The position numbers and the translations under genes are program-made. A DNA stretch of 64,000 nt from Azorinus chamasolen (Eukaryota > Mollusca > Bivalvia > Cardiida > Solecurtidae), in NCBI GenBank assembly GCA_963576725.1, contig OY755252.1, positions 24,558,655-24,622,654 of the forward strand, in the 5' to 3' direction. The number at the start of each line of letters is the position of its first letter. Positions within the stretch are counted from its first letter, which is position 1. The notes beneath the pieces were generated by a model. That model was not told the origin of the DNA and did not search any database. It saw only the letters and a list, made by a program, of their open reading frames with translations. Below, in pieces: positions 22,833 to 34,710 of this stretch.

Positions 22833-23885
22833 ATAATTATACTACATTAACGTCAGATTTAGAGGGGTTCGCTGTATAAAAGACACTTAGCTAGTATCAC
22901 TGTCAGAGAGATATATACCACGAATCGTTGTACAGTTAGGATGAAGCAGGTGATAGTATGAGTAGATAAAAATAAGGGCTAACTTAACATGGTCTGGCTT
23001 ATCTGTATGGTAACAAAGCCATGCACACCAAATAATTAGTTTCACTTCACAAGGTATTAATATTTACGCTTTCACTGCAAGGGTTTCAAAGTGAAAAGGT
23101 CAATCATTGTTTTACAATATAGTCATTTCAGTGCGTAAGGGTATAATCTACGAGAGGAGCTTGATTGACAAAAAGTGTAGATCCTAATCAAATGTCTCCT
23201 CTAGGAGTCCTCTGCTTTACATCTACAATTATCAGTACGGTCGTTTCCTGTTTTCAAAGGGTAAAATAACTATGTAACCCTTTTCTCCATTATTATTCAT
23301 GTAAGAAATAATGTCATCATGCATATTAATTAGATTAAGAACTATAATAGCACATAGATACGTGGGAATTTGGCAATGACAGAAACTGCAGAATCATTTA
23401 TATTATATCCTACAGGATAAATAGGACAAATTTATATACCATAGTATAAATATCGGTCTTGGAGACAGGTGGCAGATTAATTCAGGGTGAAAATCATGCA
23501 GACTATAATATAGTCATGTGGTTAGAAGCAAACATAGCTGACCCTGGTCAGACGGCTGTTATAGGAACCGTCAGATCTGGGTCTACTCTGTTTGTAAAGG
23601 TGTAGAAATGCGTGTTTATGGAGGAAAGGGTTAAAATAGTTTGACAGTAACAAAGTCATCGTCAGTTTTTATATATTAAACCTTTCACCGCCAATGTCGG
23701 CACAACGACAAAAAGGCGTCATCTGATCAGGGACTTCACTTTTGTCTCAAATTATGTTTCTTGATCTGTTCTTTATTCCCTTGAAATTTCATTTATATAT
23801 CTCATTTCCTTATTTATTTTACCAAATGATTTAACAAAAGTAGTTTGCAGACGACAATTAGAAATTTGGCGCCGAATGGGTTAAA

Positions 23886-24141
23886 ATCTTAACCCTTCGC
23901 TTGCTGAATTTTAAAATATATTTCTCCTTCTTTACCCATGCCCTGTTGTATATTTACATATATCTTCACTGTGTACAAGTATTGCGCTGTGCAATCACTG
24001 CTGTTGAGTGCACTGGTTGCACAATCAACTTGTAAATAGTGCAGACCCTGATGAGACAGCTCCTGCAGGAGCTGTCTCATCTGGGTCTTCACTATTTACC
24101 GGTATGTATATTGACGTGAATAGCAAGCGAAGGGTTAATGT
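23886..24141. mobile_element. MITE with TTAA ends, copy 1
   Basis: Terminal inverted repeats CCCTTCGCTTGCT and AGCAAGCGAAGGG, each flanked by TTAA as in piggyBac/Kolobok-type MITEs. The centre holds a palindrome around 'gagacagctcctgcaggagctgtctc'-type sequence, framed by 'aaatagtgcagaccctg' and 'tgggtcttcactattt'. No coding capacity. Confidence 0.8.
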
Positions 24142-24271
24142 AGTAAAACCTATCTATAGCATCCACGTTATGAATAGATATAGAGTTCTGCAAATGAACG
24201 TGACTGCTGAAATACAGGACGAACGTAATATAGAAAGCGATATGAGCTATATTCACAAATAATTTCGGGTC

Positions 24272-24371
24272 CATGCTTATAAAGCTTTTTAGTTGAGCCA
24301 AAGGCTCAAATCTTACTAATCAAACACTTGGGAACGAACTCAGATTCAACTAAAAAGTTTTATAAGCATTG
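24272..24371. repeat. 100-bp foldback
   Basis: Arms 'atgcttataaagctttttag' and 'ctaaaaagttttataagcat' surround a loop containing a second short hairpin (gagccaaaggctc). This is a small snap-back element of unknown family. Confidence 0.7.
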
Positions 24372-24576
24372 ATAGAGATCTAGATGATATGCAGAGTAAC
24401 TGAATATAGACTTGAAAATGTTTTTGACGGGATACCGAGTACAAGTACAACAAAAAACAACAAAAACATGGCGAACATTTTGTCTGACTGTCCAGCAGCG
24501 TATCACGACGAGACGCCAAGTTATCGAGTGTCTCGTCGTGAGCAAAGCTCTTTGCATATTGTACTATGGTTATAAT

Positions 24577-24828
24577 TAGCCCTTCTCTTGCTGAATTTTA
24601 AAATACATTTCTCCTTCTTTATCCATGCCCTGTTGTATAATTATATATATCTTCACTATGTACAAGTATTTCGCTGTGAAATCACTGCTGTGGAGTGCAC
24701 TGGTTGCACAATCAATTTGTAAATAGTGCAGACCCTGATGAGACAGCTCCTGCAGGAGCTGTCTCATCTGGGTCTTCACTATTTACAGGTAGGTATATTG
24801 ACGTGAATAGCAAGCGAAGGGTTAATAT
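24577..24828. mobile_element. MITE with TTAA ends, copy 2
   Basis: Same element as 23886-24141, with ends CCCTTCTCTTGCT and AGCAAGCGAAGGG. The left TTAA is decayed to TTAG and the right TTAA is intact. The same palindromic core lies at 24732-24778. Confidence 0.8.
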
Positions 24829-24879
24829 GTTGGCGAGTGTTTAACACTGTCCCTTATGTAAGCGCATTTTGACGCATCT

Positions 24880-24958
24880 GCAAACAGAGTAGACCCAGAT
24901 CAGACGGCTCCTATAGGAGCCATCTGATCAGGGTCAGCTCTGTTTGCTTATGGTGTAA
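24880..24958. repeat. Short palindromic interspersed element
   Basis: Core 'cagatcagacggctcctata' with its complement, flanked by 'caaacagagtagaccc' and 'gggtcagctctgtttgc'. Same family as many cores in this window, including 23520-23600, 25365-25435, 34470-34545, 35100-35180, 40060-40130, 42930-42990, 51945-52010, 53105-53165 and 56095-56170. Confidence 0.7.
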
Positions 24959-25364
24959 TATAGATCTGATTATACAGCTTCTGCCTGAGCCAAAATGTCA
25001 TATGTTCATATGCCATTATAAAAATAATCTTATTAATATTCATGACGTCATTATTTCGTACATGAATACTCATCAGGGAAACGGTTAATATTAACCAGGT
25101 TTTACATCCCTACCACTTAAAAAGGGAAATCTAAATTTACCTATGTCCGTTTGTAGGTACGTGCCGTGTAAACTTTCCTCAGCCCGCCCGTCCGTCCGCT
25201 AGTCCGTTTATTGAAATGTGTCTCCTGTAACCATTTCCCTGTTCTGTGTGTATTCCAATTTTCAATATATATTGCATATAGTTATAATGAAATGTGGGAG
25301 GTAGAACATAGTAGCCATTTCAGACAGTAAAGAAAAGTATATTTAAAATCCAACTAGCAAAAAG

Positions 25365-25435
25365 AGCAGACCCTGATCAGACTGCTCCTATATAGGAGCC
25401 GTCTGGTCTGGGTCTACTATGTTTGCAAATGCGTG
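25365..25435. repeat. Short palindromic interspersed element
   Basis: Core 'cagactgctcctatatagga' reads into its complement 'gtctggtctgggtctactat', with flanking 'gcaaaaagagcagaccctg' and 'tgtttgcaaatgcgtg'. Member of the family described at 24880. Confidence 0.65.
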
Positions 25436-25917
25436 AAAACAAGTTTGTATGAGGGAAATGGTTAACTCTTTTGCACACACATTAGACCTATATGAAACGG
25501 TCCATTTACGTTCCGTCTGATCACGGTTTGCCCTGTTTGCTTATGGACTTATACATATCTATTTCTACAGTTTCTGGCATGGCCACAATTGCCTGCGTAC
25601 ATAAACCATCATAAACATCAAGGTAATTACATTATTTATAACATGCATATTCATGCAGTAGAGTGTAGAATGACTTAGATTCTCAAAAACAATCTTATGC
25701 TTCACTATCTTAACACGAGCAAGATCGGTCGGGCCTATGGGAAACACATATTTTCAAGTTCCATACATTCTTTTTTACTTTAAATAAGCCAGAGTCCGCA
25801 TTCAAAATCCAATAGCACATACAAATCCTAAACAGGTTTCTAGCTAAATTACAAAACATGCAACACCAAGCTAACACTATGAGTACACAGAGATTTTCTA
25901 CACTTTATTAAGATATG

Positions 25918-25972
25918 GCCTAGGTATGGCCTAGGTGTGCCTTCTGGGCATTATTGCCAGAAGGCACACACA
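25918..25972. repeat. Hairpin (GGCCT...AGGCC)
   Basis: Arms 'ggcctaggtgtgccttctgg' and 'ccagaaggcacacacaggcc' around a short 'gcattattg' loop. Near-perfect pairing; function unknown. Confidence 0.7.
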
Positions 25973-26427
25973 GGCCATATTCTGACCTTTTTATATCTTT
26001 TTAACTAAACTGCCACCTATCATAAAAATCACTCTGTCATCCCAACAAAACATAGTTCTAAGCAGACCTATACTTAAAAAAGAGGAAGATATAGCCGGCC
26101 CGTAGCCACACTAAGGCAAAAATACAAAATCATGCAATTTTCCGAAAAAGTATAAAAATCGCTTAATCTTCATCATTAATCCATCCATTCATTCACGTAT
26201 GACCTCTGCTAGAAGTACATTTATACTGTACAGTAGTGTAATTATATCTTAGAATGTGCAACGTCATTGCTAGATTTTATACACGCATACCGGTTTCAGC
26301 GCTGCAGATAAACATGGCTGATCTGGAACTTATCAATGCCGAATCGGTCTTATTAACGGCCGTTCGGTCATGTTGATTGATAAGGAAATGCTACGGATTG
26401 TTGGAGTCTTAGGTGGATTCAAGAAAT

Positions 26428-26437
26428 GTGTGTGTGT

Positions 26438-26468
<31 letters not shown>

Positions 26469-26471
26469 GTT
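26428..26471. repeat. (GT)n followed by an oligo-G run
   Basis: About 11 GT units run straight into 19 consecutive G residues. This is low complexity and a likely sequencing or assembly trouble spot. Confidence 0.95.
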
Positions 26472-27399
26472 GTACGGACCCCTAAATTCGCCAAAGTAAA
26501 GTAGTTTGTGCCCTTGAAATTTATTTGTGTATCTTTCTACAATAATGTAAAAGTCTTTTTTCTGCGCGCCATACGCACAGTTCACATCATCACATGTATG
26601 GATAATTTCCCACTCATATTTGCGCTAATGTCTATTCACAATCGATGCATAGTTTAGACTCTCACCCGTTATTCAAGTCGAATTTTGCGACTTACTTCAG
26701 TAAGATCTACATCCAATTCTGTGGAAAGAGCTAACTCTGCATTAGAACATATCAAAAACAAATCAAGGTCTGCAATGAAAATAAATAAATTTACATGTAA
26801 CGCTCTGGCATTAATACATTGACATAGCTATTAAGGAGGTTATAAATCTCAATGGGACAAGTAGTGCTGAAACGATTATCCGGTTAACCGTTGCAGATTA
26901 CGAAATGGCGATTGGTTACTTCCCTTAGTTTGCCAGAAGAGTGCTAAAGGCTACAACAGTCATAGAAATACTTTTAAAACTGTTTTCATGTTCAATAAAA
27001 CGGTTGAAGTATATGTAGTTGTTTCAAAAATATTTTTATTTGTTTCTTGTTCTATTTAGTATATCAAACAGAAATAGTGAGCAGAATCGGACGTTAACCA
27101 CCACAAACAAACAAAAACAAAACATAAAACAGATCAATTTTATTCCTTGTCATCTGTAGTAATTTTTGATAGTCGTTAGTCCGAAAGATTTGGAAAGATT
27201 TGTGATGAAAATATCAGCTTAACTTGATTATGACAAGACGTTATAACAATGATAAAATATGTCCTCAAAATTCGGTTTATGCATAACACAAGCCTGAGCG
27301 CTTCCCGCAATATATGTATACGTAGTATTTTGAGACGGTATCTGCAGCCAAGGCAACTGTACTTTACACTCGGCTGATAGTTGTAAACAATGCAGAAAT

Positions 27400-27710
27400 A
27401 CATGTGTTTGAATTCTGAAGGGTGGTGATCCCCCGAAAGCAAACATTGCAACACAAAAAGAGAAAATTGCAGACTCGGTTTTATTGAGTCTGTTCATGAG
27501 CAGTAATTGAAAGTGCAACACTGCTCACGCCCCCTAGCACCGGCTTAAGCGGTATTCAATTTTCAGAACAAGAAGTACTGAAATTCATGATCTCGAAGGA
27601 TCAGAAGGTATAACAACACTAAGAATGAAGTACGGGGTGACGTTTTACGGCCGCCACACAAGCACTTAACACCTGCTGTTGTGAAGATTATAAATTCTGA
27701 AGGATGGTGA
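27400..27710. repeat. Dispersed repeat with hairpin, two blocks
   Basis: 27420-27545 carries 'ccgaaagcaaac' and the CAGACTC/GAGTCTG hairpin, as at 11195 and 15640. 27590-27700 ('aggtataacaacactaagaa', 'ttttacggccgccac') matches 38040-38125. Both blocks are probably parts of one longer element. Confidence 0.6.
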
Positions 27711-29592
27711 AGTTTGAACATCTGTGACATATCCTGTGCGCAGAAACGTATTAATATTACCACCCAGGTGATAATTAAGAGCATAAATTATATCCATAAT
27801 AACAATGGTCATTTTCATTGCTCTTTCATCATATGTTGATATTGAATGTGCAGGGTATAATATCGTAATTAGATGACACCAGTGTAATAGAGTATGTGTC
27901 AACATTTGATATTTTACGATTTTCTGAAATCTGACATTCCAAACTAATCAACATCACAATAGATGGCTACAAGGAAATCGTTAATGCAAAGCATCAAAAG
28001 GCGCGTATTACTGAATAATAATCAAACCTATTTTACATGTATATAATATTTAGGTAATGTCAACAAAATGTCTAATTGTTTTAGATCTACTCATATGGCC
28101 TTAGTAACGCAACAAAATTATTCAGTTTCATCACAAAGGGTCCTTGAAACGACAGCCGTGTTAGTCGGGTGACCCTAGTTATACAATAACCCTTTCAGTC
28201 TCACACTAGACCCCTTATCTCCTTTCAGGTTAAATATTCGTGTAAGAAATAATGACATCATGAATATGTATCAGTCCACTTTTTATAATGGCATAAGCAC
28301 ACATATATACAATTTCTAATCTGAACAATGTCTTTAGTTAAAAGCTTATTGCAGGTCTAGAGTAATGCTGAAAACTCCTGTAGGTATTCTAGACATGCTA
28401 GTATTTTTTTCATAACAACTCCGTACTGTATATTATCCAATTCGAGATATCAACTGTATGTCTAAATAAAATACCAAAGAGTATCATACGTAACTGTAGC
28501 CTTGACACTTTGAACCTAGAGTAACTGGCCATCTCAACAAGATCCAAATTGCCTGACGTACAATGACAGTGATTTTTCATGTAAGTGACATTATGACGAT
28601 TAATTAGTGGCATTTTCATAAGGAAATTTGAACACTGGAAGCTTTCACTTTGGCAGAAACTTTTGCATCAGATCTATATTAGTTCATAAGTAAACAGAGC
28701 AAATTGAGCAAGAGCCACCTATTTTGAGTTTACTCTAGGTTTACCCTGTTTGCAAAGATGTATCTATGAAGTAAAAGGTTATGCATGGGTCTTAAATCAT
28801 GCTCTAGCATAAAATATATTAATTAAAAAAAACTAATGATAAACCGCAGTGCTGCATTCAATTACGTTAATTAAGAGCTCCTATCGCGGGATTTAGTACT
28901 GTGGCGAAAGCAGCAAGTAATCCGTTTTCCCGTTTTCATGTAAATGTCATCAATATATTAATGATGTGTTCATATATCCAGGATTATATCAGTATATTAA
29001 TGCCAAATATATTTAAAATATATGTTCATATAATTTATAATAACTAATCAGTAGCCGTTATTAATCTTTAATCCTGCTTTCGACTCATTTCGCCAAATAT
29101 CCTCCTTCCGTGTTTTAGTCATACTCGGTTTCGCAACATCTTAGACATTTCCTCGGTGGTTATCGATAATGATCTTGCCATTGCGGTATTACATTTTGTA
29201 TTAGCCCCGACCATAGGAGAAATAATTTTCTAATATTTTCGTTTCCAATATACAAACAATCATACACTGGAAACAGATCAGTCGACCTGTTTCCAACTAT
29301 ATTGAATGTATTATTCCAAACATACTGTTTTTACACTCATAACCCACGAATTGCAGTTCCATCGTATTCTCACAAGTCTTGATAAATCAGCCCTCCTACC
29401 AGTGAAATTCCACCGAAAGAAAAATTTACATATAGACGCGGGGACATAAAGTCGATGATTGTTATAGCTGCCCTCGCCCACGGTGCAATAGTAAAGCGAA
29501 GCGTGATTGTATACTCCCGCAGGTGTTTTAGTCCATACATTGAACTCGTTCGTCTGCATGATAATGGTATAGTGTGGTTTAAACTATCTTAA
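27711..29592. other. Intronic AT-rich sequence, no gene seen
   Basis: No supported ORF or RNA gene. One decayed palindromic element is visible near 28685-28765 ('taaacagagcaaattgagc' ... 'ctctaggtttaccctgtttg'). Confidence 0.45.
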
Positions 29593-29945
29593 TGATTTCG
29601 TTATACATGCACTTTGCCACTGTATTTGCCGTCGCGGACCTTGTAGATTAGTCGGAGAGGGGATACGTTTATTTACGCTGTTTGTCTTTTAGGGTTGGGA
29701 TGGAAAAAGTGTCAGGTTGGGCGCCCATAAACCGGTTTTACCCCCCCCCCCCTAGTGACTTTTGTCTCTGACCGTTCCAAGGTGGTACTGTCATCTCCCC
29801 CTATTGTGTGTTTGTTTTGTCCTTGTGCGTCTTTTGATGTTTTTATAGTTATGTACATTTGCTGTTTCCTTGTGTTGCTGTTCGGGCGGCGACTGTTTGT
29901 TTTCTGTATGTGGTGTTTCCTGCATGACTCAGTTTTGTTCTTTTA
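29593..29945 (+). mobile_element. Naiad B tail directly upstream of B3 (pseudo-LTR arrangement)
   Basis: Contains only the last approximately 350 bp of the B 3' UTR, from 'cgttatacatgcactttgcc' to 'actcagttttgttctttt'. It abuts the 5' region of B3 in the same orientation. Penelope-like elements often have such partial upstream copies, called pseudo-LTRs. Confidence 0.7.
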
Positions 29946-30203
29946 TTATCACAACAATGTTGCTTGTGCCGTGTGGTGGCCGTAAAAGTCTCCCCGTTCA
30001 CGTAATCGATGTTGTTATCATTCTCTTGCAGGATATGCAAGTAACATACACAACTCTCATTCGCCTCTTACATCATCATAAGTATGCCATGCACCTCGTG
30101 GTAGGTGTTGTGTTCACCAGCAATTTGATAGACTTGGTAGCTACACTAATGTAATTGACATGTTGATGAACACAATACAGGTGCCCCTCTATCACTTTCC
30201 GAT

Positions 30204-32050
30204 ATGAATAAAGTTAAAATAGCTCTGATAGAATTGAAAGCTATAAATATGCAATTTGTGTCGTCTGTACAAGTACCCAAAAATATTTCTAATTTCTCTT
30301 CCCTTCAACCTTATGTTCGTTTAAAACAACTTAATCTTCAGTCGGCATCATCTTTTCACATACCATTTCTTTCTATTGATAAATGTTTTTTTCAATGGAC
30401 CAAGAGTTGTATTTTCACCTTTAAAATCTGTTATCAAAAATGTTTCTTCTATTCGTAAACGGTCATTATACAAGCGACACAGAGTGTATCCGATTATCCA
30501 AAAAGTGCGTTGCTAAGAGGTGCATATGTTGTAGTAACATTTCTTGTAATTCCACTATAAAATATACATTTAATGGTAGAACATTTAATGTCAAGATAAA
30601 CTCAGACGTTGATTGTACTGCTACTAACGTTATTTATGTTTTAACTTGAAACGCGCCTAGTTGCAGTATACAGTACGTAGGGCAAACAGGACGTGCTTTG
30701 AAGACTCGATTTCGTGAGCATGCATATCAGTGTCGAAATCGTAAACTAAACAATTTTTTATACCAACACTTTCGGAAATCTGGCCATTCTTTTAAAGATG
30801 TTTTAGTACAAATTATTGAGCATATAACATATGATAAGGAGGCTACTAGTAGCTTTAAATCGAAAGCTAGATTTATATCTGAATTAAATTGCATCAAAAA
30901 TTGCCAACACCTTTTCCTTTAGGACTGAATGATAATATTTACCAGACTGGAAATATTTCAAAAGAACCAGATATAGAAATTTTTCAATTTTTTCTATAAG
31001 AAAACGCAAATCTCGATCACATGGCATTCGCAAAAATGGTACTATTAAACGAAAATCTCGTTTGAAAATGACTCTTTTTGATCTACATATTTTACGTCTA
31101 ACTTCTGGTAAACATGCCATGCTTTCTAGACATTCCTCCTTATCTATATGTTCATTAAAAGAAATTGACGAGCAAGCCGATAAAATTATTTTTTGATCAG
31201 ATCCTTTCATAGGAACGGCTAGTTTGATACAAAGCTTTACTCTACATGTTCTCAGACCGCACATTGACAAATTATCTGAACACCAAATATTCTTCTTGAA
31301 AATTCCTTTTATTAATAAAGGTATTGATTTTATTGACCTCCAAAGTATTTTAGAGACAAAAATGTAATGGCACTATTCCTTAATACTTTAAAAATACAGA
31401 ACCACCTATCATCTGCTACAAATATAACAAACCCTTCAGATATACAATTTTCAACTATAATAAAAGTTGTGGCCGACCTTAATATAAATGATAATATTCC
31501 TGATAATTGAGATTGCGCCACCTCAAAATTTTGCTATTCTCCGGCTAGTCATGTGATTACTGGTAATTTTGAGATAATTAAAGATAAACGTCAACGATCT
31601 CTTTTGAATAAAGGTCCTAAATATAGAATACCATCCTTGATAGATTTTAATTCTTGTCGAGTTCAGATTGCGGAGGCTTTACAAAGTTTTAGTATTAAAT
31701 GGTGTCGAAGAGAACATGTTGAGTCTAATGCTCTTTCTTGTTGGAAAAAAATAATTTTTGATATCATTGATAAACGAATTTCCTTTTATAGCTCTAATAA
31801 ACACCTTCTTCCACCTAAACCTAGAACTTCTTTTAGACATCTTAAAAAGGGTTTACAGGATTTCCATTCAAAATACGTTTTTGTTCCTGCTGATAAGGCA
31901 TCGAATAATGTGATTATTATTTGAAGATTACATTATATCGATGTCTTGAAGCAGGGGATTATTAATACCAAGTCATACATTTCAGTTACTACTGACGAAA
32001 AGACCATCATTTCAGACCATGTCAAAAAGTGTGAACAATTTGGAACCGAT
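30204..32050 (+). pseudogene. Naiad B3 endonuclease-linker-RT fingers coding remnant with in-frame UGA codons
   Basis: GIY-YIG endonuclease: VIY at 30629-30637, YVG at 30674-30682 and TRFREH after it. Zn-knuckle positions are Cys TGT 30614, UGA 30647, His 30767 and His 30785. A UGA also lies at 31194 (KIIF-U-SDP), at 31508 (PDN-U-DC, the CxC linker position) and at 31922 (NVIII-U-RLHYIDVL). Linker and fingers show GNFEIIKDKRQRSLL, KGPKYRIPSLIDF, WCRREH and PADKASNN. One-base shifts near 30908 and 30990, plus other lesions, show this copy is dead. The shared UGA sites look like selenocysteine codons and not decay. Confidence 0.75.
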
Positions 32051-32057
32051 ATTAAAA

Positions 32058-33660
32058 CAAGAGGGCCAGAATGGCCCTGACATCGCTCACCAGACAATAA
32101 GAGGAGAAGATTTTCAAAGAGTTCACCATATGTTTCTATTGAAAACTTAACACCCCAGGGGCGGTGCCAATTTTGACCCCAGGGACACAATTTTTATAAC
32201 TTTTGTAGAGGACCTGAACATGATGCTAAAAGAATGTAGTGAAAGAATGGATAGAGCATTAGACCACTGGAACTTGCATTCTTTGGATGCTAGAGGCGGA
32301 TTCTCCCACCACTAATGACCTTTGCAAACAGTTTGGATCCAGATCAGGCCCCACATAATGTGGGGCCTGATCTGATATCCAAATTGTTTGTAAATGAGAC
32401 TGAACTTCTGTGTGTAGTGGGATTCTCCCGCCACTAATGACCTATGCAAACAGTTTGGATCCAGATCAGGGCCAACATAATGTGGTGCCTGATCTGATAT
32501 CCAAATTGATTGTCAATGAGACTGAACTTCTGAAAAACTTTGAAAGAAAGTGTGTAGTGGGATTCTCCCACCACTAATGACCTATGCAAACAGTTTGGAT
32601 CCAGATCAGGGCTAACATAATGTGGTGCCTGATTTATATCCGAACTGTTTGTCATTGAGACTTAACTTCTGAAAAACTCAGAAAGAAAGTGTGTAGTTAA
32701 GATAACTTGTGAATATGCTGCAGACAACAATTTAGCAGATGACGAAATTTCCCAGCATGCAAAGAGTTAAGCTGAAATTCACAACAGATATGCTCTATAT
32801 TGATAGCTGGTAGCTTAATGCAGGGCATAGTTATGAAAATAAGCTTTAAGAGTATTCTGCATTTTGAGAATTATCCACAGTTTTCTCAATCTTAAATGAG
32901 TGTGTGTTATTTGTCTAAACACAATTTCTACTCTACTGATCAGGCTAAGGGTGATTATATAAGAACTCCCTAACTGACTGGTCTCAGCTAAGAGTGATAT
33001 TAAGGAGAAACCTTTAGAATGTAATTTCTGGTGTAAAGAAGTATATACACACAGGGCAGGGCCAATTTTAACCCAAGAACTATGATACTTATAAAACTCA
33101 TAAAGTTATGCTAAGTAAATCTATACACCAAATATCTAAGCTCTGGGACATGTAGTTTCTGACAAGAATATTTTTAAAGTTTTTCCTATGCATAACTAGT
33201 GATCCCATAGGCTGTTTACACAGTCAGCTATTAAAAACTGGAAATCCCTGGAGTGGGACCAATTTTGACCCTAGGGGCATAATTTATATAACTTTTGTAG
33301 AAGTCCTGAAGTTGAAGCTATGTGCCAAATATGAAACCTGAGGACCTTCTAGTTTTAGAGGAGATGATGTTCAAAGTTTTCACTATATGTTTCTATTGAA
33401 AACTGAAAGCCCCTGGGGCAGGGCCAATTTTGACCCCAGGGGTATACTTTATATAACTTTTGTAGAGGACCTACATATGATGATATGTGCCAAAGATGAA
33501 AGCTGAGACCCCTGTAGATTCAGAGGAGAAGAACTTTAAAGGTTCAAATTGTTGACGACGAACGACGCACGACGCACGACGCACGACGCACGCCGACGGA
33601 CGACGGCATCAGGCCATCACAAAAGCTCATCCTGAGCACTTTGTGCTCTGGTGAGCTAAT
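32058..33660. mobile_element. Helitron-like non-autonomous element nested in Naiad B3
   Basis: Interrupts the RT codons between DIK and TQHKL. The right end has a hairpin GAGCAC-TTT-GTGCTC (33634-33648), then seven bases and CTAA, as in Helitron 3' ends. GCTCACC near the left end and GGTGAGC at the right end form subterminal inverted repeats. The left end 'aagagggccagaatggccct' is itself a hairpin. The interior is 'ggccaattttgaccccagg' repeats and an ACG-rich stretch (33553-33607). No Rep/helicase. Exact boundaries are uncertain by a few bases. Confidence 0.6.
32283..32695. repeat. Tandem palindromic minisatellite inside the Helitron-like element
   Basis: About three units of 130-145 bp share 'gattctcccaccactaatga', 'caaacagtttggatccagat' and 'atgtgg(t/g)gcctgat'. 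Each unit contains an inverted pair around 'acataatgt'. Internal minisatellites are common in bivalve Helitron derivatives. Confidence 0.75.
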
Positions 33661-33662
33661 TA

Positions 33663-34178
33663 CACAACATAAACTTCCAACAATGTATTGGTTACCAAAA
33701 CTACATAAAAACCATATAAAGCGCGTTTCATTTCAAATTCTTGTTCATGTACAACTACTAAATTGTCTATACTTTTGACTTCTTGTTTAACGAAGGTAAA
33801 GGAACATGTAAAATTCGACTGTGATAAGACCTATGAAAATTCTGGAATAAATCTCTCCTGGTCTATTAAGAACTCTTCGGAAGTCTTAAACAAACTTAAG
33901 AACAAAAGGTATATTGCATCCACTGTAAGCACGTACGATTTTTCTACTCTGTACATAGCTCTTCCTCATATTTTAATTAAGGATAAGCTTACTAACTTAA
34001 CCCAGAAAGTATTTGCCCGGGAAAAAACATCATTCCTGGCATGTAATGCTGAAAAAGCTTTCTTCACTGACGAGCAATTGAAATATTACACCAATTGGAC
34101 TTGCTCAGAAGTTTGCGAAGCACTAACCTTTCTTTTGGATAACATATTTGTACGTTATGGGAATGCTATATACCGTCA
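33663..34178 (+). pseudogene. Naiad B3 RT, segment after the Helitron-like insertion
   Basis: Resumes TQHKLPTMYWLPKLHKN, then CLTKVKEHVK, motif A YDFSTLYIALPHILI and the motif B approach YYTNWTCSEVCEALTFLLDN. It ends at GNAIYRH, where an internal deletion joins the tail. Motif C is lost. Confidence 0.75.
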
Positions 34179-34230
34179 CATATATGTTTGTTCTGTATGT
34201 GGTGTTTCCTGCATGACTCATTTTTGTACT

Positions 34231-34338
34231 TGTAAATAGTGCAGACCCTGATGAGACAGCTCCTGCAGGAACTGTCTCATCTGGGTCTTCACTATTTGCA
34301 GTTAGGTATATTGACGTGAATAGCAAGCGAAGGGTTAA
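34231..34338. mobile_element. Right half of the TTAA MITE
   Basis: From 'tgtaaatagtgcagaccctg' through the palindromic core to AGCAAGCGAAGGG and TTAA at the right end. The left half is missing because Naiad B3 ends here. Confidence 0.65.
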
Positions 34339-34710
34339 CCTTTTATGCCATGAATATTCATGTAAAAAACAATGATATCTTGAATATTAGCAGAATTTTT
34401 CAAGTGGCACATTAACAAAGGAATGTTTGTATGTGGCAGAAACTGTAGCACCACATCAATATTAATCATACATAAACAGAGCACACCCTGATCAAATGGC
34501 TCCTACATGAGCTTCTGATCTTGGTCTATTCTGTTTGCAATGGCTAGAAAGACATATTTATGGAGCAAAGGGTTACATAACCAAATTCATAAAAAGTATT
34601 TTACTAAACAATATGCACAGAATGAACTATGAAGTAATTGTCTTACAATTCAGTAACTTCTATCTATTAAATAAAATAATGCACTAATTGATCTCAAACC
34701 TTCTCCGATA

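Larger units (their letters stand above)
29950..34230 (+). mobile_element. Naiad copy B3, with 5' half, interrupted and internally deleted
   Basis: The only B copy that keeps the 5' half. Order is 5' region, N-terminal leader (about 30204), GIY-YIG endonuclease (30500-30920), basic linker (31010-31080), U-x-C linker (31508), RT fingers (31560-32050), a Helitron-like insertion (32058-33660), then RT to motif B (33663-34178). At about 34180 it jumps to the last 50 bp of the tail, losing motif C, the thumb and the SECIS. Endonuclease before RT is the permuted order that defines Naiad/Chlamys elements. Confidence 0.8.

Noticed and set aside
24008..24575. Several 60-85 codon ORFs across the MITE cluster
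   Set aside because: They read through palindromic MITE sequence on both strands and share no homology with known proteins.
30647..31924. UGA read as ordinary stops or as Trp under a variant code
   Set aside because: The same positions are UGA in diverged families, one aligns with Cys TGT, Trp is encoded by TGG in the same proteins (for example WCRREH), and a SECIS-type hairpin is present.
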